From contig CP136069.1 of NCBI GenBank assembly GCA_032622095.1, positions 162,057,043 to 162,121,042 of the forward strand: a stretch of DNA of 64,000 nucleotides. The letters are read 5' to 3'. Both the position numbers and the translations under genes were made by a program. The stretch is from Siphonodentalium dalli. Its lineage: Eukaryota; Mollusca; Scaphopoda; Gadilida; Siphonodentaliidae. The notes under the pieces were generated by a model that was not told the DNA's origin, ran no database searches, and saw only the letters and a list, made by a program, of their open reading frames with translations. Numbering within the stretch: the first letter of the stretch is position 1; the number at the start of each line of letters is the position of its first letter. This document shows positions 42,319 through 53,249 of this stretch, piece after piece.

Positions 42319-42796
42319 AACGCGGAAAGGCAGACGAACACGTGCGTTTTGTTTACATTTTCAACAGCTATCGCCGACCTGTATAAAACGTGTACTTTGT
42401 CGGTGCATGCACCTAGAATAAACATCTTTAAATTAACTTTAATGTGTCATTTTTTGACAAGTAAACCCAGTAAATGGAATTGGATAGTATATATCTCAGT
42501 GTTTAGACCACTTATCGCATTTCAGTGTGCTTTGAGTCGGAAAAATTGTGTATTTACTTCGCGAAGCGGGCGTGACGAAACATTGGGCTAAATTTCGACA
42601 GCGAGGTCACCAGAGGTCAAATGACGGGTCGTTCTACTATGGGTATAAACTTTTAACACATAAAGTGCCGTTGAAACATTTACACAACAGTATAAATTTA
42701 TACCAATAGTAGGAATCGTTATACCCACAGTAGGGTGTAAAGATGAAATTTACAAAACAGGTGTTATACACACAGTAGCATAGCCAATTATGGTAT
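42319..42796. other. Unassigned; TATACCCACAGTAG patch
   Basis: The 119-codon frame at 42232-42591 begins inside the MITE and is not recognised. CTACTATGGGTATAAAC near 42636 and TTATACCCACAGTAGGG near 42719 are loosely inverted and recall the tips of the 30-kb MITE, but pairing is poor. Confidence 0.3.
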
Positions 42797-43083
42797 AAAA
42801 TAAGTTTAACCCTATCTATACTAAAAATAATTGCTGAGTATTTATCACATAGGAAATGTTCAGATAATACGTTTAACCCTACCTATACTAATGCATCATT
42901 GGTGAGTAGTTATCCCATATGAAATGGTCATATAATAAGTTTAACCATATCTATACTAAAGTATCGTTGATGAGTAGTTATTCCATAGGAAATGGTCAGA
43001 TAATAAGTTTAACCCTATCTATACTAAATCATCATTGATGAGCAGTTATCCCATAGGAAATGATCAGATAATAAGTTCAACAA
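42797..43083. repeat. 68-bp satellite, second cluster, about 4 units
   Basis: AAGTTTAACCCTATCTATAC with CATAGGAAATGTTCAGATAA repeats match the array at 28.7 kb. Ends abruptly at AATAAGTTCAACAAACGAC, the same junction sequence seen beside the relic at 50.0 kb. Confidence 0.9.
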
Positions 43084-43329
43084 ACGACTATATGGTTATC
43101 GTAGTCCATTGGTCTAGTAGTTACATACAAAATACTTAACAGTCTACTAAATTTCACGTTTTTGCTATATACTAGCTGTTCAGTAACTATATATAGCGGA
43201 CATGACGTCTTTAGAAATTCACAGGATATTAGGTGTTAAACGGACATGACATTTGGTAAGAGGTATCTAAAAACATACCTACGCGACTATTTTGGTTTCT
43301 GTGTAATTCAGGCATCCAGCTGTTGAGTA

Positions 43330-43820
43330 ATGCCAAATTTGCCAGTGGCAAAAATAATTCACATTTGGCAAAAAATATTTTTCATTTGGCAAAAGTTTTG
43401 GCAAGTCACTTTTTAATTCCTCAAGAAAGTTGAAAAATATTGATCAATCAATACCATTCATTTCAGGAAACTCTCACAATATAATTATATTAGTGGTGAT
43501 TTATAAGGTCTAGGAAAAGTTAACACCTTTATTAAGATGCAGTTAATCTGACAGCATTAGTATTGATGGGTGAGGCATTACCCGCATTTAGTGTGGTGGT
43601 GGTGTTTACATATAGCTAATCCTCTTGTAATGTGCCCTTCTGGTGAATCAACCCTTCTACAATTTTATTGTTCGTCGATTGGTTTATTGTTGTGTGATAA
43701 ACCAGAAAATAAGACTCGATGTTGCGGAAAATGATACTATCAGGGATAGCATTTGGGAAATTCTAAAAGAATTTGGCAAAAAATATTTTCATTTCGCAAA
43801 TTATTTGGCAAAAGTTAATT
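43330..43820. repeat. Paired TTTGGCAAAA motif clusters
   Basis: ATTTGGCAAAAAATATTTTT and ATTTGGCAAAAGTT at 43366-43397 recur at 43771-43817, about 400 bp apart in the same orientation. Sequence between is unique. Confidence 0.5.
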
Positions 43821-43975
43821 TTGGTCCAGCGCGGACCCTGCTTACATAACAACCAGGTCCCTATTTCTCGTCTACATGTACAACGAAGCAAGCACAGTAC
43901 ACGTGATCTTGCGCAAGGATCTGGCGCGATATTTGAACAGCATGCGGCTCTACAACACACATGTATCTGGAACAC

Positions 43976-44042
43976 AATGACCCCACACTCCCAAACGTAT
44001 ACAACAGAGAGTTATACTTGTGGGAGTGGGGTCATTTTGTTC
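43976..44042. repeat. Hairpin with 18-bp arms
   Basis: AATGACCCCACACTCCCA and TGGGAGTGGGGTCATT pair around a loop of about 30 nt. It could be a rho-independent-like fold in RNA, but in this genome it is more likely a foldback remnant. Confidence 0.75.
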
Positions 44043-44114
44043 AAGGAACCTGTGCTACAACACACGCATCCCCTAATCCGACAAAGCCATTGTTGTGGAG
44101 ACGATAGTCAACAG

Positions 44115-44198
44115 GCTGATACGAAATAATGTCGGTGCGTTACAATTACAAGTCCGACACACTAACCACTGAGCAAAACCGAACTCCACCAATGAAAT
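44115..44198 (-). repeat. tRNA-like segment (decayed tRNA or SINE head)
   Basis: On the minus strand, GCTCAGTGGTTAGTGTGTCG resembles a tRNA D-arm/A box and GACTTGTAATTGTAACG resembles an anticodon arm with TGT (threonine-like). The T-arm/B box and acceptor pairing are absent, so this is not a functional tRNA gene. Confidence 0.45.
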
Positions 44199-44399
44199 AA
44201 CGTTAAAAGGTTGAAATTCGATGGGTGACCACGTGACCACCACAATTGCAACATATGACTCTAATGGTTCGTTCACAAACTGGCAACGTTATCTGGCGAT
44301 TTAGCAGGCAATTCTTCGCAGTCGAATGGTTGATTTATTGATTGGGGTATAATGTCGTTTTCAGAAACTAAGGCCATATCACGAAATTGCCAGTTTTAA

Positions 44400-44640
44400 T
44401 GATGGAGGAAATCCGCACACTTACAGCTAATCTAACAGTGATTTCAATGGCAGATACACTCGTCGACCATGTGCGGCAAACCACCGACATCGGCGAGTAA
44501 CTGGCAAATCCACCAGATAACGATTTCGAGTTACAAAGTCTACGATGGAAACATGTGGATTTGAACCCTCAGCGCTGGATGGCAAAACGGCTTGGAGTTG
44601 TACCCCTAACCGATTGAACCACCGAGGGCCCCTCGCAGAG
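44400..44640 (-). mobile_element. tRNA-derived SINE
   Basis: The minus strand shows a tRNA-like head with an A box (TGGTTCAATCGGTTAG, near 44606-44621) and a B box (GGTTCAAATCC, 44557-44567), the internal RNA polymerase III promoter. Spacing is that of a tRNA, but the acceptor stem does not pair. The body continues TTGCCAGTTACTCGCCGATG and TCGGTGGTTTGCCGCAC, which resembles the start of a central domain seen in bivalve and other metazoan SINEs. The 3' tail is truncated or unclear near 44400. Confidence 0.75.
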
Positions 44641-44829
44641 GAATTGTGCATGTTTGCTGGGACGTAAACGAAAAACTACCACCGTGTATTGCATGTACAT
44701 GTACATGCACAGTGAGGTCAATGTGACTATTTGGAATTATCATTCAACTGACACACACTCCGAACATATCCCACAGAAACCGACAGATCTACAACTCGTG
44801 GCAATACATCAGATAACACAACGCGCATC

Positions 44830-45229
44830 TTAACCCTTTACCCAACAAACCGGCAAAAAACGGCCAAATAAAGCTGCAATAGCCTAAATTATCTTGGGTC
44901 TGTCTCAATAAAACCATACAAATATGGATATCATTGGAACCGGCTCATTGACCACATTGTGATGGTTACAGCTATGCCCTGTTCCAATGCATTCTCTTAT
45001 ATATGCGAGTCGACCATAGGTCGCCTCGCATATATAAGAGAATGCATTGGCCTAAACAAAATCTTTTTTTAACACTTTTTACCCTTTTTTCTTACATTCT
45101 TTAACAATTTTATAATTTGTAATGTGTTAAGCCAATGCATTCTCTTATATATGCGAGGCGACCTATGGTCGACTCGCATATATAAGATAATGCATTGGCA
45201 CAGGGCCGTTCTGTTGGGTAAAGGGTTAA
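44830..45229. mobile_element. piggyBac-like MITE with paired hairpins, copy 3
   Basis: TTAACCCTTTACCCAACA to TGTTGGGTAAAGGGTTAA, same plan as 25133 and 26199. Right hairpin carries a G-to-T change (ATAAGATAATGC). Its right edge directly abuts a different foldback. Confidence 0.9.
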
Positions 45230-45230
45230 T

Positions 45231-45350
45231 CGAGACTATTTTATCGAATGAGTTGCGGATGGTGCAAGGATATATTTCGCGAGAGCGTAGCTCGAGCGAA
45301 ATATAACTTTGCGCCGTCCGCAACGAGTTCGATAAAAGATTCGAGATTAT
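45231..45350. repeat. Foldback centred on CGAGAGCGTAGCTCGAGCG
   Basis: TCGAGACTATTTTATCGAAT at the left pairs with TCGATAAAAGATTCGAGA at the right. Inner pairs are GAGTTGCGGATGGTGCAAGG/GCGCCGTCCGCAAC and ATATTTCGCGA/TCGAGCGAAATAT. About 120 bp. Confidence 0.8.
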
Positions 45351-45539
45351 GATGCAAGTTGTGTTCTGTATGTATTCTGCACAGTTCAGTCAGATAAGTT
45401 CAATCCATGAATGTCATTGTTACTATAGCTAGCTTTATTGTGATTTAAGTCTGACAAAAACCAGTAATTATGGAGGGATCACCGGAAGTAGACTCGTCCC
45501 TGGCTCATATGTGAAACACTACGGCGCTATCGCTCTGTG

Positions 45540-45695
45540 ACGTGCCCTCCCATAATAACGACGTCCAAAGCAGAGCGATGGCTGGACTAGATACTGGCTC
45601 TATGACGCTCCGACGCTCTGCTTTGTTCGCCGTCATGGCGTGCATAGTGTAACGACGTAGCCTCATAGAGCCAGCGTCTAGTCCAAGCGATGGCA
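45540..45695. repeat. GC-richer foldback
   Basis: CTGGACTAGATACTGGCTCT (45580) pairs with AGAGCCAGCGTCTAGTCCA (45667), and GCAGAGCGATGG has an inverted partner in GACGCTCTGC. Higher GC than its surroundings. Frames at 45505-45817 are by-products. Confidence 0.65.
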
Positions 45696-45829
45696 ATGTT
45701 TATAGTCCGGGGAGCAGTCAACACCGGAAGCGGATGATCGACGTAGTGTACGTCATCTTTCTTGGCGACAACGTCAACACGAATAGTTCCGACTTGTATT
45801 CCACTAGAGGTATACACTAATATGTATTC

Positions 45830-46722
45830 AATGGCTAGGATTTCGTTGAATACATGTGACTCACGTCAATGGGTGTGGAATAAGCGATATTAAACAATCG
45901 AAGACACGTTTATATGCTGTAATTAACATTTTTATAACCACAGTTGTGCAATATTTGGGCATCTATGAAGAATTTCATTACCATTTGCCAGTTGTGTGAA
46001 CGTATATAGTCTAAACCGGCGTACGTGACCAATTACCAAATAATCAGCATTATGCAATGCATGTTTTTAAAATATGTGGAATCGGTCTATTTTGAGCAGC
46101 ATAAAAATAATTTGGAGCGTTTCCGGTTCTCGGAGTTGTTGTTGACACAGGCTCTACAATAAGAATTGAATCACTTTCGATTGAATAGCACGGCCTGAGT
46201 TTCAGCAACACAAACCTGACGACTCGCATGCAATTACACGCCTGACCTACTCAAAGGAATAGGTGCCTTTACCGTCGCGATTAGGTTAGGGGAATTCGTG
46301 AGCCAGCGGAACAACTCCAATAGTTCGATTAACTCCATCTTTGTTGTGACTATGCACATTGCGCCGGAAGTCAAGCAACGCAGTTATTCCATAATTCGAC
46401 ATATTGCCTTTATTCGAGCCAATTAACTCCTTCATGAGCATATGTCCATGGTGGCAAGTATGACGCCTACGGGAACATGACAACATGCGGGTTGTGATAG
46501 CTGACTGTGTCATCCCGAGTTCATCGCGATCTATCGACTCCTATTGTCTGCAGAGGTACTTGCACGTTTAACAGAATGCCGACATCGCTAGTACAGTATT
46601 GCATTCGATTATACCCCCCCCCCCGACTATGTACTAAATTGCATGGATAGATTCCAGTGTTAGCTAGGACAGAATTACTAACAGAGCGGTGTGATAATCA
46701 CGACATCGCTACCCATGTGAAA
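45830..46722. other. No gene confirmed; one unusual minus frame
   Basis: The minus frame at 46286-46513 (75 codons) has a Cys/His-containing start (HTCHHGHMLMKELIG) and balanced composition, but no family is recognised and it ends in unstructured sequence. Poly-C at 46615-46624. Confidence 0.3.
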
Positions 46723-47019
46723 TACAGTAATGCCCTAAATAATCGACTCCTTAACCAGAGCAGAATTATGGGTAACTTTTCAGGATTTAGTCGGAAATAT
46801 GGCTTGTTGCCATTAATCGGAAAGCTCTCACTGAGAGCTTTCCGATGAATGGCAACTTTTCAGGATTTAGTCGGAAATATGGCTTGTTGCCATTCATCGG
46901 AAAGCTCTCACTGAGAGCTTTCCGATTAATGGCGACAAGCCATATTTCCGACAAAATCCGGAAAAGTTACCCATAATTCTGATGTGGTTAAGGAGTCGAT
47001 TATTTAGGGCATTACTGCA
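46723..47019. mobile_element. Mariner-like foldback MITE (TACAGTAATGCCC), copy 4
   Basis: TA-CAGTAATGCCCTAAATAAT to ATTTAGGGCATTACTG. The centre is duplicated: GGAAAGCTCTCACTGAGAGC occurs twice with an arm segment repeated between, so the element carries an internal foldback duplication absent from copies 2, 3 and 5. Confidence 0.85.
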
Positions 47020-47225
47020 TATTAATCTCGGAGTGTTCCCCGGTGCAGTTGTAATACCCAACGTTTAACGTATACTAGAATTACACTGGTTACGATATAT
47101 TACTAAATTCTGACAACTAGACACTATAACAAACGTTATGTGATCATTGTATGACGATTTCAAATCTAGAAACAACTCGCCGGTCTTTGCATATATGGCA
47201 GATTCTGGTGCAGAAAAAAAATACG

Positions 47226-47262
47226 ACGCATTTGTAACCAGTTACTGGGTTACAAATGCGCC
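47226..47262. repeat. Perfect short hairpin
   Basis: GCATTTGTAACC and GGTTACAAATGC pair around AGTTACTG. Isolated, function unknown. Confidence 0.8.
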
Positions 47263-47733
47263 CTATTTGTTATGGCATTTGGAGTCTCACGAGTGAAATC
47301 CTAGTCTACCATGCACACACGATGTGTCAAAATACCTTAGTTCGAACATTTGCCGCATATAGCATATTCTTCATTTCTGTTTGGGGTTTTAATGATTTGT
47401 CAGATTTGGAAACTTCAGTTTTGAAACATTTGGCTCTGATGCTGATGTGAGGAAAGATTCGGTATCTAATTCATAAATGTTTTATTTGCAACACAAACTT
47501 ATAAAATATATGTACAATGAGATAACATCAACAAATATGTGACCATAGTTGAACGTACAATTGCACTCAGAGGCAAACTAATCGAACAATAAAATCTATA
47601 AGTATTCTAAAAGGCCGATCTGGTTTTCGCAGAATACCCTCTTGAAGTGTCGAAGAGATGTGTTGACCGCCAAAAACTGTCTTCTCTGAGGTTGTCATCG
47701 CCACTAAGTTGTAGTATTGCCACTTATATATAT
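47263..47733. other. No feature recognised
   Basis: Unique sequence. No gene, repeat or RNA signal found. Confidence 0.35.
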
Positions 47734-48199
47734 GTGACCCGCCATATCAAATCCAGTCGGAAGTCGGGATTTTTTTTTTACCCTGTGCCAATGCATTCTC
47801 TTATATATGCGACTCTACCATAGGCCGCCTCGGATATATAAGAGAATGCATTGGCCTAACAATTTTTTATCATTTTTTTTAAATAAATCTTTCTTACAAT
47901 TTTTAGGACATAAAATAAAAAAAACACCCATTACCCTGCAGGGAGCCCCACACATATATAGAAGCATATAGAAGGGTGTCGTCTGCTCATGTTTGTCTGG
48001 GGCTCTGTATGGGTGAAATTATAAAATTGTTAAAGAATACAAGAAAATATTATTAAAATTGTAAAAAATTATTAGGCCAATGCATTCTCTTATAAATGCG
48101 AGGCGACCTATGGTCGACTCGCATATATAAGAGAATGCATTGGCACAGGCAGGGTAAAAAAAATCCCGACTTACGACTGGATTTGATATGGCGGGTCAC
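47734..48199. mobile_element. Paired-hairpin element with GTGACCCGCC ends
   Basis: GTGACCCGCCATATCAAATC at the left is inverted as GATTTGATATGGCGGGTCAC at the right, followed by CGGGATTTTTTTT and AAAAAAAATCCCG. Flanks are TATATA on both sides, so a TA or TATA target is likely. The interior has the same two palindromes (stem CCAATGCATTCTCTTATA...) as the TTAA-flanked MITEs, separated by a different spacer with inverted CAGGGAGCCCCAC/GGGGCTCTG. Confidence 0.85.
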
Positions 48200-49948
48200 A
48201 TATATACGTATGCTCTTTCTTTTTGGGTATACAAATGGCGGACGGAATTAACACTCCACGGTATAAGTACTGAGTTCTGTACAACTTTATTGTGCAAATA
48301 CCCATCAGAAGACCCACCAGAGAAAAGGAGGAGCCTTGAGATAAATAATAAAATGGCAGGATTTGATAACTTTCCATTAGACGACTCGAGTTCTACGTGA
48401 GGCTTTCCCAACTGATCCAATTTGTCTATTGTCGACGTTTAGCAAATTGCGATTGCGCTCACACTATTTGGATTCTCAATAAAGTCGCTAAACGGAGCTA
48501 AAATATAAATTTGCTAGTCGAGACTGCATGGTCCAAGATAATAAAAATATGCATTTGTTGGCAAGTTAATGCTAATAGTTTATTTTAGACCTAGTTAGAT
48601 GTTAAAGGTAACGCTTGAATTGCATGTAACGCTCACGTCACGTTCCACAGATATTCATGTTTTCAACAACATCCCAAATTTTGTCCAGGTATAACGGAGA
48701 TCTATCCTTACATCGTAAGGGTCTCGTATTGCTAAATAGCTGTACGGTGCCAAGTTTAAACACAATTGACTGGACAATAACGGAATATAGACATTCTGGG
48801 GCGAAGTTCTGTCCATGCACAGACGGACGGATGGTCACACAAGCTTATTCCAGTATACTTCGTTACGGGAGTGTATATATACAACAGAAACTATGAGAAC
48901 TTGAATCAATGTACATGTATACGCGTCCGTTTGTTCGCCTCCGGGTAATAGGTCACGTGGCACGAAACGACTGTGACTACATGTATATGCATTTTGTTTC
49001 ACTGGATTTGAGGGCCAATCCGACAAACGGCTGTCGGCATCTTTACAAATACAGTAGAAGTATAGAACATAGGATTATTCGATAATGTGTTTACATGAGC
49101 AACATAACTGGCTTCCGGATTGGTAATTACTCATCAATAGCCGACAAGAGGGTAAATCAAATGGCCATTACCGGCTAATTCACCCCATATAGCGTGACAA
49201 TAAACACCCGATCGATATGTCGAGACCTTTGTTACCTTCCCTTATCAACCTCCCGGGTATAATTCCGAAAAATGCAGCTGCGTGGGTTATTGGCAAATAT
49301 GTGTCTTCTTCGTATCATTTGCGGGCTCTACCCCGGCCGCATATAGAAGGAGTTCAACGGCTCATTATTTGGCTAAAAAAATAACCTTTCACCGATAGAC
49401 TGGTTATTCAAAAACATATGCCGCTTAAAGATACGGCCGGCGTTGGCGCTGGGTATGCTGTTAAAATATTCACCTCCGTCAAAAACAGCCATAAACAGAA
49501 GGAATAGTAAGATATAAACATACGTTGTTCTTATGCCAATCAGAAATATGGCATAAACAGTATGTTATTGTCAATTTGTTCCCCTTTGTTATGTAAACAA
49601 AAGCAAAAAACGTTACTTTTCCTGGCTTTTGTTTAGATCCGGATATGGTAAACATAAAGAGCGTTATTTGTTACTGTTTTCCTGATATGGAAATAATAAA
49701 GAGCGTTTATATCATTTGTGTGTGATTAACCAACAGAATTGCGCTGTGTTATGTAAACAGAAGCACAATTTTGTAACACGAGCAGTATCTTGTTTACGTA
49801 CACCATCGTACGTCTTGACGACAATATACTATTTACGCGCAGATTATGTTTGGCATATGAGCGAAACTGTATATATTTTGTTGTTCCTTCTGTTGATGGC
49901 GATTTGAACAAATATAAATATTTCTGCAACGAACGCCGCCCGTGCCTT
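48200..49948. other. No gene confirmed; AATAAAGAGCGTT motifs
   Basis: ATAAAGAGCGTTA near 49657 and ATAAAGAGCGTTT near 49691 are copies of a motif also seen near 1415, 59520, 63178 and 63222. Frames at 48638-48896 are unremarkable. Otherwise unique. Confidence 0.35.
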
Positions 49949-50062
49949 TAACCCTTTCTATACTATATAATATCCTCATTGACTAGTAGTTCCCTTAGGA
50001 AATGTTCAAACAATAAGTTCAACAAACAACCATTGTTGAACTTATTTTCTGAACATTCCCAC
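49949..50062. repeat. Relic 68-bp satellite unit in an inverted pair
   Basis: TTTAACCCTTTCTATACTAT through GGAAATGTTCAAACAATAAG matches the satellite unit. GTTCAACAAACAACCATTGT then leads into the inverse TGAACTTATTTTCTGAACAT, forming a hairpin of satellite tails. Confidence 0.65.
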
Positions 50063-50344
50063 CAATGATCATGACGGCTACTGAATCTTTTCGTCATACT
50101 GTTGTCAGCTCGTTGTTTACCGAAGACCCAGACAATTGCAATATGCACTGTTATAACTGGGTGTGCATGATAATCCATGCATTTAGTACATGTATATAAA
50201 GTGTTAATAGTTTCTATACTAAATGGATTATACCACTCTGTTTTAAAAGTATACACTGGAATGGTCTATTATTCATCCGGGGGGGGGGGGTCATGGAAAT
50301 AAGCAGACGATATATAATATAAGTACAGAAGGAGTTATTATATG

Positions 50345-50478
50345 CGCGCTCCGGGTGTATACTAATCTAGAGATTCCTGTTTCACCTGGGCGCATGGGTG
50401 TATAAAATGGGAATTTATGGGAAAATTAAAAGTCGAACTGCGACCGGAGGCCGAGTCCGGTAAAAGGTGTAGTTTATT
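50345..50478 (+). repeat. Dispersed repeat S, copy 1
   Basis: CTCCGGGTGTATACT, GCGCATGGGTGT, AAATGGGAATTTATGGG and GCCGAGTCCGGTAAAAGGTG recur in inverted orientation at 54893-55040. No coding frame. Confidence 0.65.
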
Positions 50479-50799
50479 GTCGTCAACATTATGTCAATAA
50501 TGTTGATTTTTGGTTTGTGATAAGCTATGCCAATTACAATCAAAAAGATAAGTTGTAAGTCTTATATTTCAACTTTTATATATTGACATTTTTCGTTCTG
50601 CAGCCCACTGTGGGTTGTGGTCGGTGACGGCCGAGTTGGCCGCCTGTTCGTTAATTAGGTGCTGGTTGTTATTGTTATTTTAACGGAATTCTGAGATGGT
50701 CATTCGCGAAACCAATATTTTTTATATTCTATAATTACAATCATGGGTATATAATATATTATCTTGAGCGCGTTACCATTTCTGACATTGGTTTTCTTG

Positions 50800-50872
50800 T
50801 ATTTATTGGAGGGAAATGTTCAGATATATGATCGCTGTTGAACTTATTATCTGAACATTTCCTGTAGGAGCT
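50800..50872. repeat. Second inverted pair of satellite tails
   Basis: GGAAATGTTCAGATATATGA and TATTATCTGAACATTTCC pair around GTTGAACT. Same junction type as 49949-50062. Confidence 0.6.
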
Positions 50873-51182
50873 TGATATTACAACATATATAGTAGATCGC
50901 GACACTTTTCTGCGTATAATGCAAGAGGTCACAGTTATAAAGTGACGATAAGTCATACTACAAATATACATATATGTTACTGTCCGCTATCCAATCAACA
51001 GCGACGAATTTATGACGCCACGTGCACTTGATCAATCGATAATTCAATGTTTGATCGAAAACGTACGTGTTAATTTCTACTTTATATTAGTCATAGAATC
51101 GTTCCTGTTTGTAAACACTGACACGCGCTCTTTAATTAAGTAGAGTTAATAATTTAATAAAGTAAGAGTTAATTTATCAACA

Positions 51183-51378
51183 TTGAGCATAAATAAGGCG
51201 CATATAATAAAGAGAATACCTACAGTTTATGTTTGAATACTGAAATATCTCATTCGTGTCTGGAAAGAAATATCGAATATTTACGAGCGGCTGCATATTT
51301 CTTTCCAGACACGAATGAGATATTGAAACAAAAACTGTAGGTTCTCTTTGTATTACATACGCCTTATTCATGCTCACA
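51183..51378. mobile_element. 195-bp foldback MITE
   Basis: TTGAGCATAAATAAGGCGCA at the left pairs with GCCTTATTCATGCTCA at the right. Inner arms GATATCTCATTCGTGTC-like and TTTCTTTCCAGACACGAATG pair perfectly over about 30 bp around ATCGAATATTTACGAGCGGC. Target duplication not resolved. Confidence 0.85.
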
Positions 51379-51814
51379 GTTGGTTAATTATGCGACATTT
51401 CTCACGTCGATGATGTTTACTATCTACTTAAAGCGATGCGAAACGCTTCGCTGGGGTATTCCGAACGGAACAGCAAATAATCATGCCAAAATAAGTTATT
51501 TTCATAAATTGGATATCCAAATAGTCAGAAAACATCATCATTGTTATAAACGAATTAAACTCAGTGACTATAATTATTGGCTAACTAACAAAATGATAGG
51601 AAAAATGTCACAATTAAACCAACGAATATTGTAAGATCAATGTGCTACCTTATAATGAATAACTGTGATTTTATCAGATTTATTTGGATTCCGTAAAGTA
51701 ACAGCATAACTGGCGCATCCGAATACAGGTTTATCATTGGTGTGTATATGTTACAGCCAGAGTGTGAATTCAATGTTTCAATTTCGTGAAAATTAATGAT
51801 TAAATCTTTCGGTC

Positions 51815-52500
51815 ATTTCATGAAATGACTGTGGGGGTCAGTAATTTCATGAAAAGACAAAAGCGGCCAGGCATGTCATGAAATGACAATAATATTGTAA
51901 TATATGTTACACTGTCTGTTTGATAGTGTAGTCAACTTGTGAAATTAATGAAATGGCTAGATTATTATTATATTTTTACACTATCTGACTAATATCGTGT
52001 AGTCAACTTGTGTAATTAAAGCATGTTGAAGTATAACTGTGAATACAAAGAGTAGTAGCATTAAAGGCAGCTACTCAAGAATCCAGTTCGACGTTTGCCC
52101 TGATCGACATTTGATTGAGTTAGACATTGATCGAGATAACGATCTTTCCACCAAAGACGCGGTTGTTAAGTCATAAAGTTGTGGTGAACAAGGCTTCATC
52201 AAATGTTCGTACAGTGGTCCAAAGAAATGTAAGACGAACAGATGCAAGTGATTTCAGTAACATCTATTCTGCAATAGCCGCTGTCATACGGTAGTTTGAC
52301 CTGTTCAAATATAAATAAGACTATATATATGTGTATGCGATATCAGTTTCCTGCATGAATATTGTTGTGTGTACATTTATATCATGTTCATTGTCATTTT
52401 CATGAATGAAATATTGATACTAAAAAATACTTTCCATGAACATGTCATGAAATGATTGGAATATTTAGTCATTTCACGAAATGACTGATTTCACAACCAG
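51815..52500. repeat. Clusters of GTCATTTCATGAAATGAC palindrome
   Basis: GGTCATTTCATGAAATGACT, AATTTCATGAAAAGAC and GTCATGAAATGAC at 51815-51895 are echoed by CATGTCATGAAATGATT and AGTCATTTCACGAAATGACT at 52440-52487. They may be subterminal motifs of a 0.7-kb element, but outer ends are unclear. Confidence 0.45.
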
Positions 52501-52588
52501 GATGTACACAACGAAGCCGAAACCGCATTGGAATGGCTTATTTATGAAATCGATGTATAGCACTATAACGATCTATAACGGTCATGAT

Positions 52589-52810
52589 TAGGTGCGTTCG
52601 CGATCCCATTAATATGTATAGGTTATAGAATTGTTATTAGGGTGTATGAGAAATATCACGAGCCGATATTAGATGCGTTCACCGATCCCATTAATAAGTG
52701 CAGGTTATAGAATTGTTATTAGGGTGTGTGAGAAATATCTCGAGCCGATAATAGACGGGAGCATATTTCTAGTAAACCCTAATAACAATTATGTAACCTG
52801 CTTATAGCAC
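52589..52810. repeat. Tandem duplication followed by an inverted copy
   Basis: GGTGCGTTCGCGATCCCATT and GATGCGTTCACCGATCCCAT begin two units of about 88 bp, each with GGTTATAGAATTGTTATTAG. A third, inverted part (CTAATAACAATTATGTAACC) follows at about 52778. Confidence 0.75.
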
Positions 52811-53249
52811 AAAATAAAACAATAACGACTTCATCAATTGATACGTGATTCACCATGACTCGTCTTGATTAAATAATTGTGAATAGTGTGTTAATTATAT
52901 ATATAGGTAGTGTTATATCTAATGAACAAAACTGACAGGCTGCCAATTAGATCAAATTATCTACAGTCCATTCATTTCATATACACGCGTACACAAGTCA
53001 TAACAAGAAAGCGATAGTCAGAAATGGTAACGCCCTCAAGATCAAGATCATATTATTAGCCATATATACAATATAACAACTTTAATGTGGGGATTGTGAA
53101 AAATCTGTATATAAGTAACGCCTATGTAGTTGATTATATGTGATTTGTTTTCTAATTTCATTTGAAATAGTGGTCTGAATAGCGCATAAAATAGCATGCA
53201 GAATAATAATCGGGCAAACATTTGCGGTCTTCGTAACATGGTTCAAGTA

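Noticed and set aside
44115-44198. Functional tRNA-Thr gene
   Set aside because: The D-arm and anticodon arm are visible but the T-arm and acceptor pairing are missing.
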